NCBI RefSeq assembly: GCF_900115685.1 | Contig: NZ_FOXJ01000003.1 | Coordinates: forward strand, 186,001 to 250,000 | DNA: 64,000 nt | Direction of reading: 5' to 3' | From: Variovorax sp. 770b2 | GTDB taxonomy: Bacteria > Pseudomonadota > Gammaproteobacteria > Burkholderiales > Burkholderiaceae_C | Part shown: positions 8,712 through 16,713 of the stretch, piece by piece | Layout of the letters: each line of letters starts with the position of its first letter | Position numbering within the stretch: the stretch's first letter is position 1 | The notes under the pieces: model-generated | Told to the model about the DNA's origin: nothing | The model's input: only the letters and a program-made list of their open reading frames with translations | Databases searched by the model: none | Made by a program: the position numbers and the translations under genes

Positions 8712-8807
8712 GTGCACAGGCCACCGGGTACTCCCCTCCGCGAATGTCCCCCGGGCTTCGCCCTCCTCCTTTATTTCGCTGCGGGGAGCACCCGATGCCC
8801 TGCGCAC
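8712..8807. repeat. Large imperfect palindrome downstream of mgtA
   Basis: Arms of 31 nt (8712-8742 and 8777-8807) are inverted repeats with 25 of 31 positions matching; several mismatches can pair as G-U. They enclose a 34-nt loop. The element occupies the otherwise empty 8687-9037 gap. It resembles an interspersed palindromic (REP-like) intergenic element rather than a classical terminator, since no T-run follows. Confidence 0.6.
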
Positions 8808-8871
8808 CTGGGCACGCTCTGCATGAACTGACGATCAACGACCGCTCTGAAGTGCTCACGCTGATGGTGGT

Positions 8872-8928
8872 CTCTGTTTCGCGAAATCAAGGAGGCGCCG
8901 AAGGCGGGGGCATTCGCGAAACAGAGAG
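8872..8928. repeat. Perfect 15-bp inverted repeat
   Basis: TCTCTGTTTCGCGAA (8872-8886) is repeated as its exact reverse complement at 8914-8928 around a 27-nt loop. The core TTCGCGAA is itself palindromic. No T-tract follows, so a simple intrinsic terminator is unlikely. It is 110 nt before the next gene and could be an mRNA-stabilising or processing hairpin, or a repeat element. Confidence 0.55.
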
Positions 8929-9037
8929 CCCATCGTCGGCGGGAGTGCCGCCTCCGAACACGCGCCTTGCCTTGCTGCAAATGGGCCCATCCATCGACCT
9001 CAAATATGCTTGTGCTCCCGATGTGAGGCCTTCTGAC

Positions 9038-9607
9038 ATGCATGTGACACCCAAGCCCCGCAAACTATTGGTGCTGGACCTCGACGAAACGCTGATCCAC
9101 GCCACCGAAAGCACGCTCTCGCACGACGAGGATTTCCGCGTAGGGCCGTATCGCGTTCATTTGCGACCGCACCTCGCCGACTTCTTGAGCAGCGTTCTCG
9201 CGCAGTTCAAGGTCGGCATCTGGACTGCATCAGGCGAAAGCTACGCGTCGCAGGTGGTCGAACGCATCTTTCCAAACGGCGCACTGGAGTTCATGTGGTC
9301 AAGCGCGCGCTGCACGACGGCGCGAGACTTCACGACAGGCGGCTATCAGACGATCAAGAATCTGCAGAAATTGAAATCCAAGGGTTATCCACTCGAATCG
9401 ATCATCGCGGTCGACGACACGCCTGCGAAGTATGCGAGGAGCTACGGCAATCTCGTCACGGTGCGCGAGTTCCTGGGTGACAGGTCCGACGCCGAACTTC
9501 CATTGCTGGCGGCGTACCTCGCGCATCTCGCGGAGGCACCGAACGTCCGGACAGTCGAGAAGAGGGCTTGGCGCGAACACGCCCGGCGCATGCAGGCTTC
9601 GGACTGA
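9038..9607 (+). CDS. FCP1/NIF-type HAD phosphatase
   Basis: 189 residues from the ATG at 9038. The HAD nucleophile/acid pair DLDET is at residues 14-18, followed by the FCP1-homology pattern of R-P-H-L..FL, a WTASGESYA segment (HAD motif II region) and a C-terminal DDTP. Eukaryotic members dephosphorylate RNA polymerase II; bacterial members are common, small, and of unknown substrate. The start is uncertain: an in-frame ATG at 8981 would add 19 residues, but the nucleophile then sits unusually far in, and neither start has a strong ribosome binding site. It lies between mgtA and mgtC on the same strand, 14 bp from mgtC, so a link to Mg2+ (the HAD cofactor) is possible but unproven. Confidence 0.85.
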   Translation: MHVTPKPRKLLVLDLDETLIHATESTLSHDEDFRVGPYRVHLRPHLADFLSSVLAQFKVGIWTASGESYASQVVERIFPNGALEFMWSSARCTTARDFTTGGYQTIKNLQKLKSKGYPLESIIAVDDTPAKYARSYGNLVTVREFLGDRSDAELPLLAAYLAHLAEAPNVRTVEKRAWREHARRMQASD

Positions 9608-9621
9608 ATGCACGCGCTCTT

Positions 9622-10353
9622 ATGAAAAAACATCCGATGCAAGCCATTCAAAACTTCAACCTGCTCTCGCTGCTCGACACCTTCGTCAGCGTGGCGATCG
9701 CCTTCATCCTCGGCTCGCTGATCGGCCTGGAACGACAGATACGGCAGCGCGCCGCGGGCCTGCGCACCAACACGCTCGTCGCGGTGGGTGCGGCGGTGTT
9801 CGTCGACATGGCGAACCGGCTGCACGGTCACGATGGGGCCGTGCACGTGGCGGCCTATGTGGTCTCTGGCATCGGCTTCCTGGGGGCGGGCGCGATCATG
9901 AAGGAAGGCACCAACATCACGGGCCTGAACACGGCGGCCACGCTGTGGGGGTCGGCGGCAGTGGGCGCCTGCGCGGGCGCCGACCTGATCGGTGAAGCGA
10001 CGATTGCGGCGCTGTTCGTGCTGGCGAGCAACACGCTGCTGCTGCCGGTGGTCAATCGCATCAATCGCCGCCCGATCAAGGAAGAATCGAGCGAGGCGAC
10101 CTACACGGTGCGGGTGATCTGCTCGCGTGCAGCCCGGCCCGCGGTGATGGACCAGCTGCTGCTTCTGCTCGAAGCCGCGAACTACCCGGTGCGCGATGTC
10201 GACCAGCACGCCTTCGGGCCGGCCGACACGGAGATCGAGGCAACGCTGTACGCCACCGCGGTCGAGCCACTGGAACTCGACCAGGTGATTACAGAACTCG
10301 AAGCGCTCGATGGCGTCCAGCAAGCTTTCTGGAACGCCAGCGCCGAAGACTAA
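9622..10353 (+). CDS. mgtC: MgtC/SapB family membrane protein
   Basis: 243 residues. Four to five hydrophobic segments in the first ~150 residues carry the family hallmarks: GSLIGLERQ.R after the first helix, then GLRTNTLVAVGAA and GFLGAGAIMKEG. A soluble ACT-like C-terminal domain of ~85 residues follows. In Salmonella MgtC supports growth in low Mg2+ and inside macrophages by acting on the F-ATPase and phosphate uptake. Its place after mgtA supports membership in a Mg2+ regulon. I chose the ATG at 9622; an alternative at 9637 would remove five residues. Its TAA stop overlaps the TAG stop of the convergent dehydrogenase in a shared CTAA. Confidence 0.88.
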   Translation: MKKHPMQAIQNFNLLSLLDTFVSVAIAFILGSLIGLERQIRQRAAGLRTNTLVAVGAAVFVDMANRLHGHDGAVHVAAYVVSGIGFLGAGAIMKEGTNITGLNTAATLWGSAAVGACAGADLIGEATIAALFVLASNTLLLPVVNRINRRPIKEESSEATYTVRVICSRAARPAVMDQLLLLLEAANYPVRDVDQHAFGPADTEIEATLYATAVEPLELDQVITELEALDGVQQAFWNASAED

Positions 10354-11792
10354 ACGCCCATGATCGAAACGGCCTTGGTGTTCAGGTAAGCCTCGAGCGC
10401 CTCGGGGCCGCCTTCCGAGCCGTAGCCCGAATCCTTCACGCCGCCGAATGGCATTTCGGGCGACGGGGTGGCGGGCTGGTTGATCCACAGCATGCCCAGT
10501 TCGAGCTTCTGGCTCAGCAGGTGCGCGCTCTTGATCGACTTGGTGAAGGCGTAGCCGGCCAGGCCGAACGGCAGGCGGTTGGCTTCGGCGATGGCTTCGT
10601 CGAGCGTGTCGAAGCCGCGGATCGCGGCGATGGGGCCGAAGGGCTCGTTGTTGAACACGTCGGCGTCCAGCGGCACGTCGGTCAGCACGGTGGGGGCGAA
10701 GAAGTTGCCCGAGTCGCCGACGCGTTCGCCGCCGGCGGCCACGGTCGCGCCCTTCTTGCGCGCATCTTCCAGCACGTAGGCCATCGCGGTGAGGCGGCGT
10801 GCGTTGGCCAGCGGGCCGATGGTCGTGCCTTCGGCCAGGCCGTCGCCCAGCTTCAGGCCTTCGGTGTACTTGACCAGCGTGCGGGCGAATTCCTCGCGCA
10901 GGCTGTTGTGCACCAGGAAGCGGGTCGGCGAGATGCAGACCTGGCCGGCGTTGCGGAACTTGGCGGCACCGGCGGCCTTGACGGCCAGGGCCACGTCGGC
11001 GTCTTCGGCAACGATCACCGGCGCGTGGCCGCCCAGTTCCATCGTGACGCGCTTCATGTGCGAGCCGGCCAGCGCGGCCAACTGCTTGCCGACGGGGGTC
11101 GAGCCGGTGAAGGTGACCTTGCGGATGATCGGGTGGGCGATCAGGTAGTTCGAGATTTCGGCGGGGTTGCCGAACACGAGGCCCACGGTGCCGGGCGGAA
11201 TGCCGGCGTCGACGAAGGCCTGCAGCAGCGCGGCGGGCGAGGCCGGGGTTTCTTCAGGGGCCTTCACCAGGAACGAGCAGCCGGTGGCCAGTGCGGCGCC
11301 GAGCTTGCGCACGATCTGGTTGATCGGGAAGTTCCAGGGCGTGAACGCGGCGACGGGGCCCAGCGGCTCCTTCAGCACGAGCTGCTGCGCGGCCAGGTTG
11401 CGCGAGGGCACGATGCGGCCGTAGACGCGGCGGCCTTCGTCGGCGAACCACTCGATGATGTCGGCGGCGGCCAGCGTCTCGCCCTTGGCTTCGGCCAGCG
11501 GCTTGCCCTGCTCCTGCGTCAGCAGCTTGGCGATGTCGCCGGCGCGTTCGCGGATGAGGCCCGCGGCGCGGCGCATGACGGCGGCGCGCTCGTTGGCGGG
11601 CGTGTTGCGCCACTTCTCGAAACCGCGCTGGGCGGCGGCCAGGGCGCGGTCCAGGTCGGCGATGCTGGCATGCGCCACCTTGCCGATGGCCTTGCCGGTG
11701 GCGGGGTTCACGACGTCCAGCGTCTTGCCGCCGGTGGCGTCGACCCATTCGTTGTCGATCAGGAGGCGGGTGTCGGTGTAGGTGGCGGTCAT
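10350..11792 (-). CDS. gabD: NAD(P)-dependent succinate-semialdehyde dehydrogenase
   Basis: 480 residues, matching GabD (482 in E. coli). Aldehyde dehydrogenase signatures: NFPIN nucleotide-binding segment, FTGSTPVGK, the catalytic Glu252 in MELGGHAP and the nucleophile Cys286 in GQVCISPTRF. The GabD-like C-terminus PFGGVKDSGYGSEGG is present. It oxidises succinate semialdehyde to succinate, linking GABA or 4-hydroxybutyrate to the TCA cycle. The ATG at 11792 has GAAGGA upstream; the longer open frame to 11927 is unlikely. No GABA transaminase is nearby, so a related semialdehyde could be the real substrate. Confidence 0.9.
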   Translation of the reverse strand: MTATYTDTRLLIDNEWVDATGGKTLDVVNPATGKAIGKVAHASIADLDRALAAAQRGFEKWRNTPANERAAVMRRAAGLIRERAGDIAKLLTQEQGKPLAEAKGETLAAADIIEWFADEGRRVYGRIVPSRNLAAQQLVLKEPLGPVAAFTPWNFPINQIVRKLGAALATGCSFLVKAPEETPASPAALLQAFVDAGIPPGTVGLVFGNPAEISNYLIAHPIIRKVTFTGSTPVGKQLAALAGSHMKRVTMELGGHAPVIVAEDADVALAVKAAGAAKFRNAGQVCISPTRFLVHNSLREEFARTLVKYTEGLKLGDGLAEGTTIGPLANARRLTAMAYVLEDARKKGATVAAGGERVGDSGNFFAPTVLTDVPLDADVFNNEPFGPIAAIRGFDTLDEAIAEANRLPFGLAGYAFTKSIKSAHLLSQKLELGMLWINQPATPSPEMPFGGVKDSGYGSEGGPEALEAYLNTKAVSIMGV

Positions 11793-11964
11793 GGCGAACT
11801 TTTCCTTCGGGACTGGATGATGAAAAGGGGAAATCTGGGGTGCGCGACGCGGCACCTCTTGGGGGTGCGCATGCGACAACGGCGGCAAATCGCCACCGGG
11901 GGCATAGATTAACCCGACTTCACCCAACCCCGCCGGGGCCCGGAAATCGCCCTTTCTCGCTCCG

Positions 11965-13323
11965 TTACAGGATCAAGAGCGCGCGAAAGTCGTTGACGTT
12001 GGTGTTCGTGGGTCCCGTCACGAACAGGTCGCCGACGGCGTCGAAGTAGCCGTAGGCGTCGTTGCGGTCGAGGTGGTCCGACAGCTTCCTGCCCGCGGCG
12101 GTGGCACGCGCCAGCGTGTCGGGCGTGACGAAGGCGCCGGCGTTGTCTTCCACGCCATCGATGCCATCGGTGTCGGCGGCCAGCGCCCAGACCTGCGGCT
12201 GGCCCATGAGCGCGCCGGCCAGGCCCATGCAGAACTCGCCCGCCCGGCCGCCGCGGCCCTTGGCCTGGCCCGGCTGGCGCGGTCGGATCGTGACCGTGGT
12301 CTCGCCGCCCGAAAGAATGACGCAGGGCCGCGCGAACGGCTGGCCGCGGTGGGCCACGGCGCGGGCCAATGCGGCATGCACCTTGCCGACCTCGCGCGAT
12401 TCGCCTTCGATCTCGTCGCTCAGGATGTGCGCCTCGATGCCGGCCTCGCGCGCCGCCTTGGCCGCGGCTTCGAGCGACTGCTGGGGCGTGGCGATCATGT
12501 GGGTCTCGTGGCCGGCGAAGGCCTTGTCGCCGGGCTTCGGCGTTTCGAGCTCGCCGCTTTCGAGCTGGGCGCGCACGGGCGCAGGCACCTCGATGCCGTA
12601 GCGGTCGAGGATGGCGAGCGCATCGGCGCACGTCGTCGCATCGGGCACCGTGGGGCCGCTTGCGATGACGGCCGCGTCGTCGCCCGGCACGTCGCTGATG
12701 GTGAGCGTCACCACGCGCGCCGGCGCGCAGGCCGCGGCCAGCCGGCCGCCCTTGATGCGCGAGAGGTGCTTGCGCACGCAGTTCATCTCGCCGATGCCGG
12801 CGCCGCTGTCGAGCAGTTGCTTGTTGATGCGCTGCTTGTCGGCCAGCGTGAGGCCTTCGGCCGGCAGCACCAGCAGCGAGGAGCCGCCACCCGAGATCAG
12901 GCACAGCACGAGGTCATCGGCCGTGAGGCCCTGCGTGAGCGCGAGGATGCGCTCGGCAGCCTCTTGCCCCGCCGCATCGGGCACGGGGTGCGCGGCCTCG
13001 ACGATCTCGATGCGCTGCGGCACGCCTTCGGGGCGCGGCGGAATGTGGTCGTAGCGGGTGACCACCAGGCCCGAGAGCGGCGCGTCGGCCGGCCACAGGG
13101 CTTCGAGCGCCTGCACCATCGAGCCGCCGGCCTTGCCGGCGCCGAGCACCAGCGTGCGGCCCTTGGGTGGGCTCGGCAGATGAGCGCCCAGCGTGGACAG
13201 CGGCAGCGCGCGGTCCACCGCCACGCGGTACAGGTGTTCGAGGAAGGCGCGGGGTGCGTCGCGCGGATCGGGCGCGGGCCCGAAGGACGGGGTCGATGCG
13301 GTCATGGCTTGCGTTGTCTCCAT
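11965..13323 (-). CDS. ttuD: Glycerate 2-kinase / hydroxypyruvate reductase-type (MOFRL family)
   Basis: 452 residues with the two parts of the MOFRL/GckA family. The N-terminal DUF4147 domain has LVLGAGKAGGSM and LCLISGGGSSLL. The C-terminal MOFRL domain has SGGETTVTI, ALAADTDGIDG and GPTNTNVNDF. It phosphorylates D-glycerate to 2-phosphoglycerate. This gives the last step of the glyoxylate route whose earlier enzymes (gcl, hyi, glxR) are at 48-52 kb, and it directly follows puuD on the same strand. The start is either 13323 or the internal ATG at 13305; neither has a clear ribosome binding site. Confidence 0.88.
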   Translation of the reverse strand: METTQAMTASTPSFGPAPDPRDAPRAFLEHLYRVAVDRALPLSTLGAHLPSPPKGRTLVLGAGKAGGSMVQALEALWPADAPLSGLVVTRYDHIPPRPEGVPQRIEIVEAAHPVPDAAGQEAAERILALTQGLTADDLVLCLISGGGSSLLVLPAEGLTLADKQRINKQLLDSGAGIGEMNCVRKHLSRIKGGRLAAACAPARVVTLTISDVPGDDAAVIASGPTVPDATTCADALAILDRYGIEVPAPVRAQLESGELETPKPGDKAFAGHETHMIATPQQSLEAAAKAAREAGIEAHILSDEIEGESREVGKVHAALARAVAHRGQPFARPCVILSGGETTVTIRPRQPGQAKGRGGRAGEFCMGLAGALMGQPQVWALAADTDGIDGVEDNAGAFVTPDTLARATAAGRKLSDHLDRNDAYGYFDAVGDLFVTGPTNTNVNDFRALLIL

Positions 13324-13368
13324 CCGGCGATTGTGCGGGGAGCGGTGGCCCGCTCTCTTGACCGCGGT

Positions 13369-14574
13369 CTAGTTTGTCTTGGCTCCGGCCTGGAACCAGC
13401 GGCTGATCAGCGCTCGCTCTTCGTCCGTGATGTTCGTGGCGTTGTTCATCGGCATGATCTTGGTCACGACGACCTGCTGGTAGATCGCCTGTGCATGCGC
13501 CGCCACCTGTTCGGGCGAATCGACGCGCACGTTCTTCATCTGCACGGCCGCACCGTGGCACATGAAGCAGCGCTGCTCCAGCACCTTCTGCACGTCCGTG
13601 AATGCGACCACCGGCGCCGCCGCTGCAGCCACGGGAGCGGCAGCCGGCTCGGGCTTCATCCAGACGATGGTCAGGCCCAGCACCACGATGCCGACCAGCG
13701 CATACGGCAGCGGGTTGCCCGCGTTGCCGAGCTTGAAGCGGTGGCGCACCACGAAGAACTGCCGGATGGCCGCGCCGCCGAGCATGATCAGCAGCAGCAC
13801 GATCCAGTTGTACTTGTGCGTGTACGTGAAGCTGTAGTGGTTGCTCAGCATCGCGAACAGCACGGGCAGCGTGAAGTAGGTGTTGTGCACGCTGCGCTGC
13901 TTGCCGCGCTGGCCGTGCACCGGATCGACCGGCCGGCCTTCGCGCAGGGCCGCGACGTTCTTGCGCTGGCCGGGGATGATCCAGAAGAACACGTTGCCGC
14001 TCATCGTGGTGGCCATCATGGCGCCCACGAGCAGGAAGGCCGCGCGGCCCGCGAACCACTGGCAGGCCAGCCAGGTCGCAAAGACGATGAAGACCGCGAT
14101 CAGCACGCCGACGATGGTGTCGCCGTTCTTGCGGCGCCCGAAGATCTGGCAGATGCCGTCGTAGACCATCCAGAACACCACGAAGAAGGCCAGCGCCACG
14201 GCAATGGCGGCACCGGGCTGCCAGTCCATCTTCGACTTGTCGATGAGGTAGGTGCTCGCGTTCCACAGGTACGACATCGTGAAAAGCGTGAACCCGGTGA
14301 TCCAGGTCGAATAGCTTTCCCAGTACGACCAGTGCAGGTGGTCCGGCAGCTTCTTGGGCGCCAGCGTGTACTTCTGCATGTTGTAGAAGCCGCCGCCGTG
14401 CACGGCCCACTGCTCGCCGCCCACGCCCTTGGCCAGCGACTCGGGGTCCTGCGGCTTCTCGAGGCTGTTGTCCAGCATCACGAAGTAGAAGGAGGCGCCG
14501 ATCCAGGCGATGGCGGTGATGACGTGGACCCAGCGCAGCAGCAGGTTGGCCCAGTCGAGGTAATAGCTTTCCAT
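13369..14574 (-). CDS. puuD: Urate hydroxylase PuuD (membrane protein with C-terminal cytochrome c)
   Basis: 401 residues. About eight transmembrane helices (DUF989/urate oxidase N-terminal domain) are followed by an Ala/Pro linker and a cytochrome c domain with the haem motif CFMCH at residues 336-340 and a distal Met (KIMPM). PuuD oxidises urate to 5-hydroxyisourate in the membrane and passes electrons to the respiratory chain rather than making H2O2. The start MESYYLDW at 14574 has GAGAGAG just upstream. A TGTATACA operator lies 275 bp upstream at 14849. The product feeds UraH, UraD and PuuE encoded 2-6 kb away. Confidence 0.93.
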   Translation of the reverse strand: MESYYLDWANLLLRWVHVITAIAWIGASFYFVMLDNSLEKPQDPESLAKGVGGEQWAVHGGGFYNMQKYTLAPKKLPDHLHWSYWESYSTWITGFTLFTMSYLWNASTYLIDKSKMDWQPGAAIAVALAFFVVFWMVYDGICQIFGRRKNGDTIVGVLIAVFIVFATWLACQWFAGRAAFLLVGAMMATTMSGNVFFWIIPGQRKNVAALREGRPVDPVHGQRGKQRSVHNTYFTLPVLFAMLSNHYSFTYTHKYNWIVLLLIMLGGAAIRQFFVVRHRFKLGNAGNPLPYALVGIVVLGLTIVWMKPEPAAAPVAAAAAPVVAFTDVQKVLEQRCFMCHGAAVQMKNVRVDSPEQVAAHAQAIYQQVVVTKIMPMNNATNITDEERALISRWFQAGAKTN

Positions 14575-14610
14575 GTGCTCTCTCGCATCAGATGTGAATG
14601 AACCTGCTGC

Positions 14611-14684
14611 GCGCCCCGATCTCGCATCTGCGGTCCTCACCGTACCTGGGTACGGTTCCGGTCCTCGACGCGATCTCGGGTCGC
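14611..14684. repeat. Imperfect palindrome in the puuD upstream region
   Basis: Arms of 36 nt (14611-14646 and 14649-14684) match at about 24 of 36 positions. The central CCGTACC-TG-GGTACGG (14640-14655) is perfect. It falls between the putative puuD operator and the puuD start, inside the transcribed leader, so it could fold in the mRNA or be an intergenic repeat element. The rest of 14575-14911 holds no gene. Confidence 0.5.
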
Positions 14685-14844
14685 TCGCTACGGTTCCTCC
14701 ACATCTGCGTAACCCTCTGGACGCGTGGGGCGTCAGCGAGGGGTTTCAGCCTGCTCACCACTGCGGGCGCTGTAAGCAGAGAAAGTGCCGCGAACGCAGG
14801 CTCCATGAAATGGGCCTCGCTCCGCTGCGGCTTGTTGTGGACCG

Positions 14845-14860
14845 AAAGTGTATACAGTTT
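14845..14860. promoter_or_regulatory. TGTATACA operator upstream of puuD
   Basis: AAAGTGTATACAGTTT, with a perfect 8-bp palindromic core at 14849-14856. The same extended sequence occurs at 16681 and 37477. It lies between xdhC and puuD. Probable GntR/FCD operator; see the regulator at 16714. Confidence 0.7.
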
Positions 14861-14911
14861 TGGCAAGGAGCGGGATGCTTTTTTGGGGCGTCGCCGCCGG
14901 GAAAACCCTGT

Positions 14912-15718
14912 TCAGCCCAGCGATTGCAACAACTGTGCCGCCACAGCGACCGCGATCACCTCGGGCTCCTTGCCCGTGATGCCGGGCACGCCGATGGGGC
15001 AGGTGATGCGCGCCAGTTCGTCGGCCGTGAAGCCGCGGGCTTCGAGCCGGTGGCTGAAGGTGGCCCACTTGGTCTTGCTGCCGATGAGGCCGATGTAGGG
15101 CAGGTCGTTGCGCATGCGCAGGCGCTTCAGGCACGCGATGACGATGTCCAGGTCCTCGGCATGGCTGAAGCTCATGATGAGCACGCGGCTGCCCGGCGCG
15201 AGCGCGGCGACGGCGTCCTGCACGGGCTCGGAATGCTCGGTGTCGATCTGCGCGGGGAGTTCGTCCGGGAACACGCCGTCGCGGCTGTCGATCCAGCGCA
15301 CCGAGAACGGCAGCGCGGCAAGCAGCCGTGCAAGAGCCGCACCCACGTGGCCGCCGCCGAACAGCGCCACGGGCTTGAGCTTGGCGACCAGCTCGCGCTG
15401 CAATGCGGGTGCATCGGCCGCGGTGATGCGCTGGTACGACAGGTACATCACGCCGCCGCAGCACTGCCCCAGGCTGGGACCGAGCGGGTAGCGCTGGATG
15501 CCGTCGATGGCGCGCTGGCCGGCGAGCAATTCGCGCGCTTCCTGCGTGGCCTGGAATTCGAGCTGGCCGCCGCCGATGGTGGCTGTGAGCGCATCGGCCC
15601 ACACCGCCATCCACGTGCCGGCCTCGCGCGGCGCCGAGCCCTGCGTGGACTCGACGCGCACCAGCACCGCGTCTTCCTTTCGGAGGCGCGCCAGCAATTG
15701 GTCGACCGCACCGCTCAT
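14912..15718 (-). CDS. xdhC: Xanthine dehydrogenase maturation factor XdhC
   Basis: 268 residues. The N-terminal XdhC/CoxI domain has VRVESTQGSAPREAGTWM, GGGQLEF and a CCGG segment. The C-terminal Rossmann-type domain has LFGGGHVGAALARLL and IGLIGSKTKW. XdhC holds sulfurated molybdenum cofactor and inserts it into xanthine dehydrogenase, which makes urate for PuuD. The structural genes xdhA/xdhB are not in this window, so the chaperone is separated from its enzyme. The 25-kb molybdenum hydroxylase is a different (IorAB-type) family and normally uses its own chaperone. Upstream is GAAGGT as a modest ribosome binding site. Confidence 0.92.
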   Translation of the reverse strand: MSGAVDQLLARLRKEDAVLVRVESTQGSAPREAGTWMAVWADALTATIGGGQLEFQATQEARELLAGQRAIDGIQRYPLGPSLGQCCGGVMYLSYQRITAADAPALQRELVAKLKPVALFGGGHVGAALARLLAALPFSVRWIDSRDGVFPDELPAQIDTEHSEPVQDAVAALAPGSRVLIMSFSHAEDLDIVIACLKRLRMRNDLPYIGLIGSKTKWATFSHRLEARGFTADELARITCPIGVPGITGKEPEVIAVAVAAQLLQSLG

Positions 15719-15771
15719 GCCCGATACCTTCGGTTGCCGGGCCCGCGAAGACTCACGGTATAAACCCGGCG

Positions 15772-16278
15772 ATGAATGCCCAGCTTACGCCGCGCCGCCT
15801 TGCCCATGTTGCATTGGCGGCATCCTTTCTTTCGTGCGCCCTCTGGCTCGCCGGCTGCGGAAGCCCAGGGGCCGTTCCCGGCCAGCTGAGCGGCGCCAAG
15901 GCCGGCGCATCCGGCGCCGTGCCGCGCGCATCGAACGCGGCCACCGCGCGCGACTACCGGCGCGATGCCGCGCGCCACGTCTATGACCTCAACCGGTCGC
16001 GCATCTACAGCGGGCAGCTGCCGCCCATGCTCTACGCGGTCGGCACGCTGCAGGTGAACCTCGACACGGGCGGCAAGGTGGTCTCGATGCACTGGCTGCG
16101 CGCGCCGCAGCATGCGCCCGAGGTCATTGCGGAGATCGAACGCGCCGTGCTGCAGGCTGCGCCCTTCCCGGCCGCCACGCGCCTGGGCGCGGTGACGTGG
16201 ACCGACACCTGGCTGTGGGACAAGAGCGGGCGCTTTCAACTCGACACCCTCACAGAAGGTCAGCAGCAAGGGGACTGA
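15772..16278 (+). CDS. Lipoprotein with TonB C-terminal-like domain
   Basis: 168 residues. A signal sequence ends in the lipobox LAGC (Cys29). An Ala/Gly/Ser linker follows, and residues ~60-160 resemble the TonB/TolA C-terminal fold (GxLxVxxxxDxxGKVxxxxxxxSxxxxxxEIxxAVxxAAPFP). The family usually energises outer-membrane receptors, but lipidated versions without an inner-membrane anchor have unknown roles. It is divergent from xdhC and ends 2 bp from the convergent uraH stop, so it seems inserted into the ureide cluster rather than part of the pathway. Confidence 0.8.
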   Translation: MNAQLTPRRLAHVALAASFLSCALWLAGCGSPGAVPGQLSGAKAGASGAVPRASNAATARDYRRDAARHVYDLNRSRIYSGQLPPMLYAVGTLQVNLDTGGKVVSMHWLRAPQHAPEVIAEIERAVLQAAPFPAATRLGAVTWTDTWLWDKSGRFQLDTLTEGQQQGD

Positions 16279-16280
16279 CC

Positions 16281-16631
16281 TCAAGACCCGCGGTACGTGG
16301 AGTAGCTCCACGGACTCACGAGCAGCGGCACGTGGTAGTGCTGGTCGGTGTGCGCCACGCCGAAGTCCAGCGACACCTTGTTCAGGAAGTTCGGCTCCGG
16401 CAGCTTCACGCTGCGCGACTTGAAGTAACCCGCGACATCGAACACCAGCCGATAGGTGCCGGTCTTCAGCGAGTGGTTGTCATAGAGCGGCCCGTCGCTG
16501 CGGCCGTCCGAATTCAGCGTGAAGCGCTTCACCAGCGTGGCGGCGTCGCCGTCGGTGGTGTACAGCGCCACCTCCATGCCGGCCGCGGGGCCGCCGTGCA
16601 TCGTGTCCAGTACGTGAGTGCTCAAGCCCAT
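16281..16631 (-). CDS. uraH: 5-hydroxyisourate hydrolase (transthyretin-like)
   Basis: 116 residues. Diagnostic features are the N-terminal LSTHVLDTMHGGPA with the active-site His6, an Arg in the middle strand, and the C-terminal YRGS tetrapeptide that separates true HIU hydrolases from transthyretin. It opens 5-hydroxyisourate to OHCU, the step between PuuD and UraD. The ATG at 16631 has GAAGGAG at the right distance; a longer frame to 16802 would run through the operator and regulator promoter. It is transcribed divergently from the GntR gene, with the TGTATACA operator between them. Confidence 0.95.
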   Translation of the reverse strand: MGLSTHVLDTMHGGPAAGMEVALYTTDGDAATLVKRFTLNSDGRSDGPLYDNHSLKTGTYRLVFDVAGYFKSRSVKLPEPNFLNKVSLDFGVAHTDQHYHVPLLVSPWSYSTYRGS

Positions 16632-16680
16632 GGGGCGCTCCTTCAAAAAGCGGATCGGGTGCGGGAAATTCCGGTGGACA

Positions 16681-16696
16681 AAAGTGTATACAGTTA
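16681..16696. promoter_or_regulatory. TGTATACA operator between uraH and gntR
   Basis: AAAGTGTATACAGTTA with the core at 16685-16692. It lies 29 bp before the gntR start and 50 bp before the divergent uraH start, well placed for autoregulation and control of both transcripts. Confidence 0.75.
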
Positions 16697-16713
16697 CTGG
16701 CTTTGGGTCTATC

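Noticed and set aside
12073..14601. 842-codon open frame opposite glycerate kinase and puuD
   Set aside because: Antisense shadow of two well-supported genes with biased composition.
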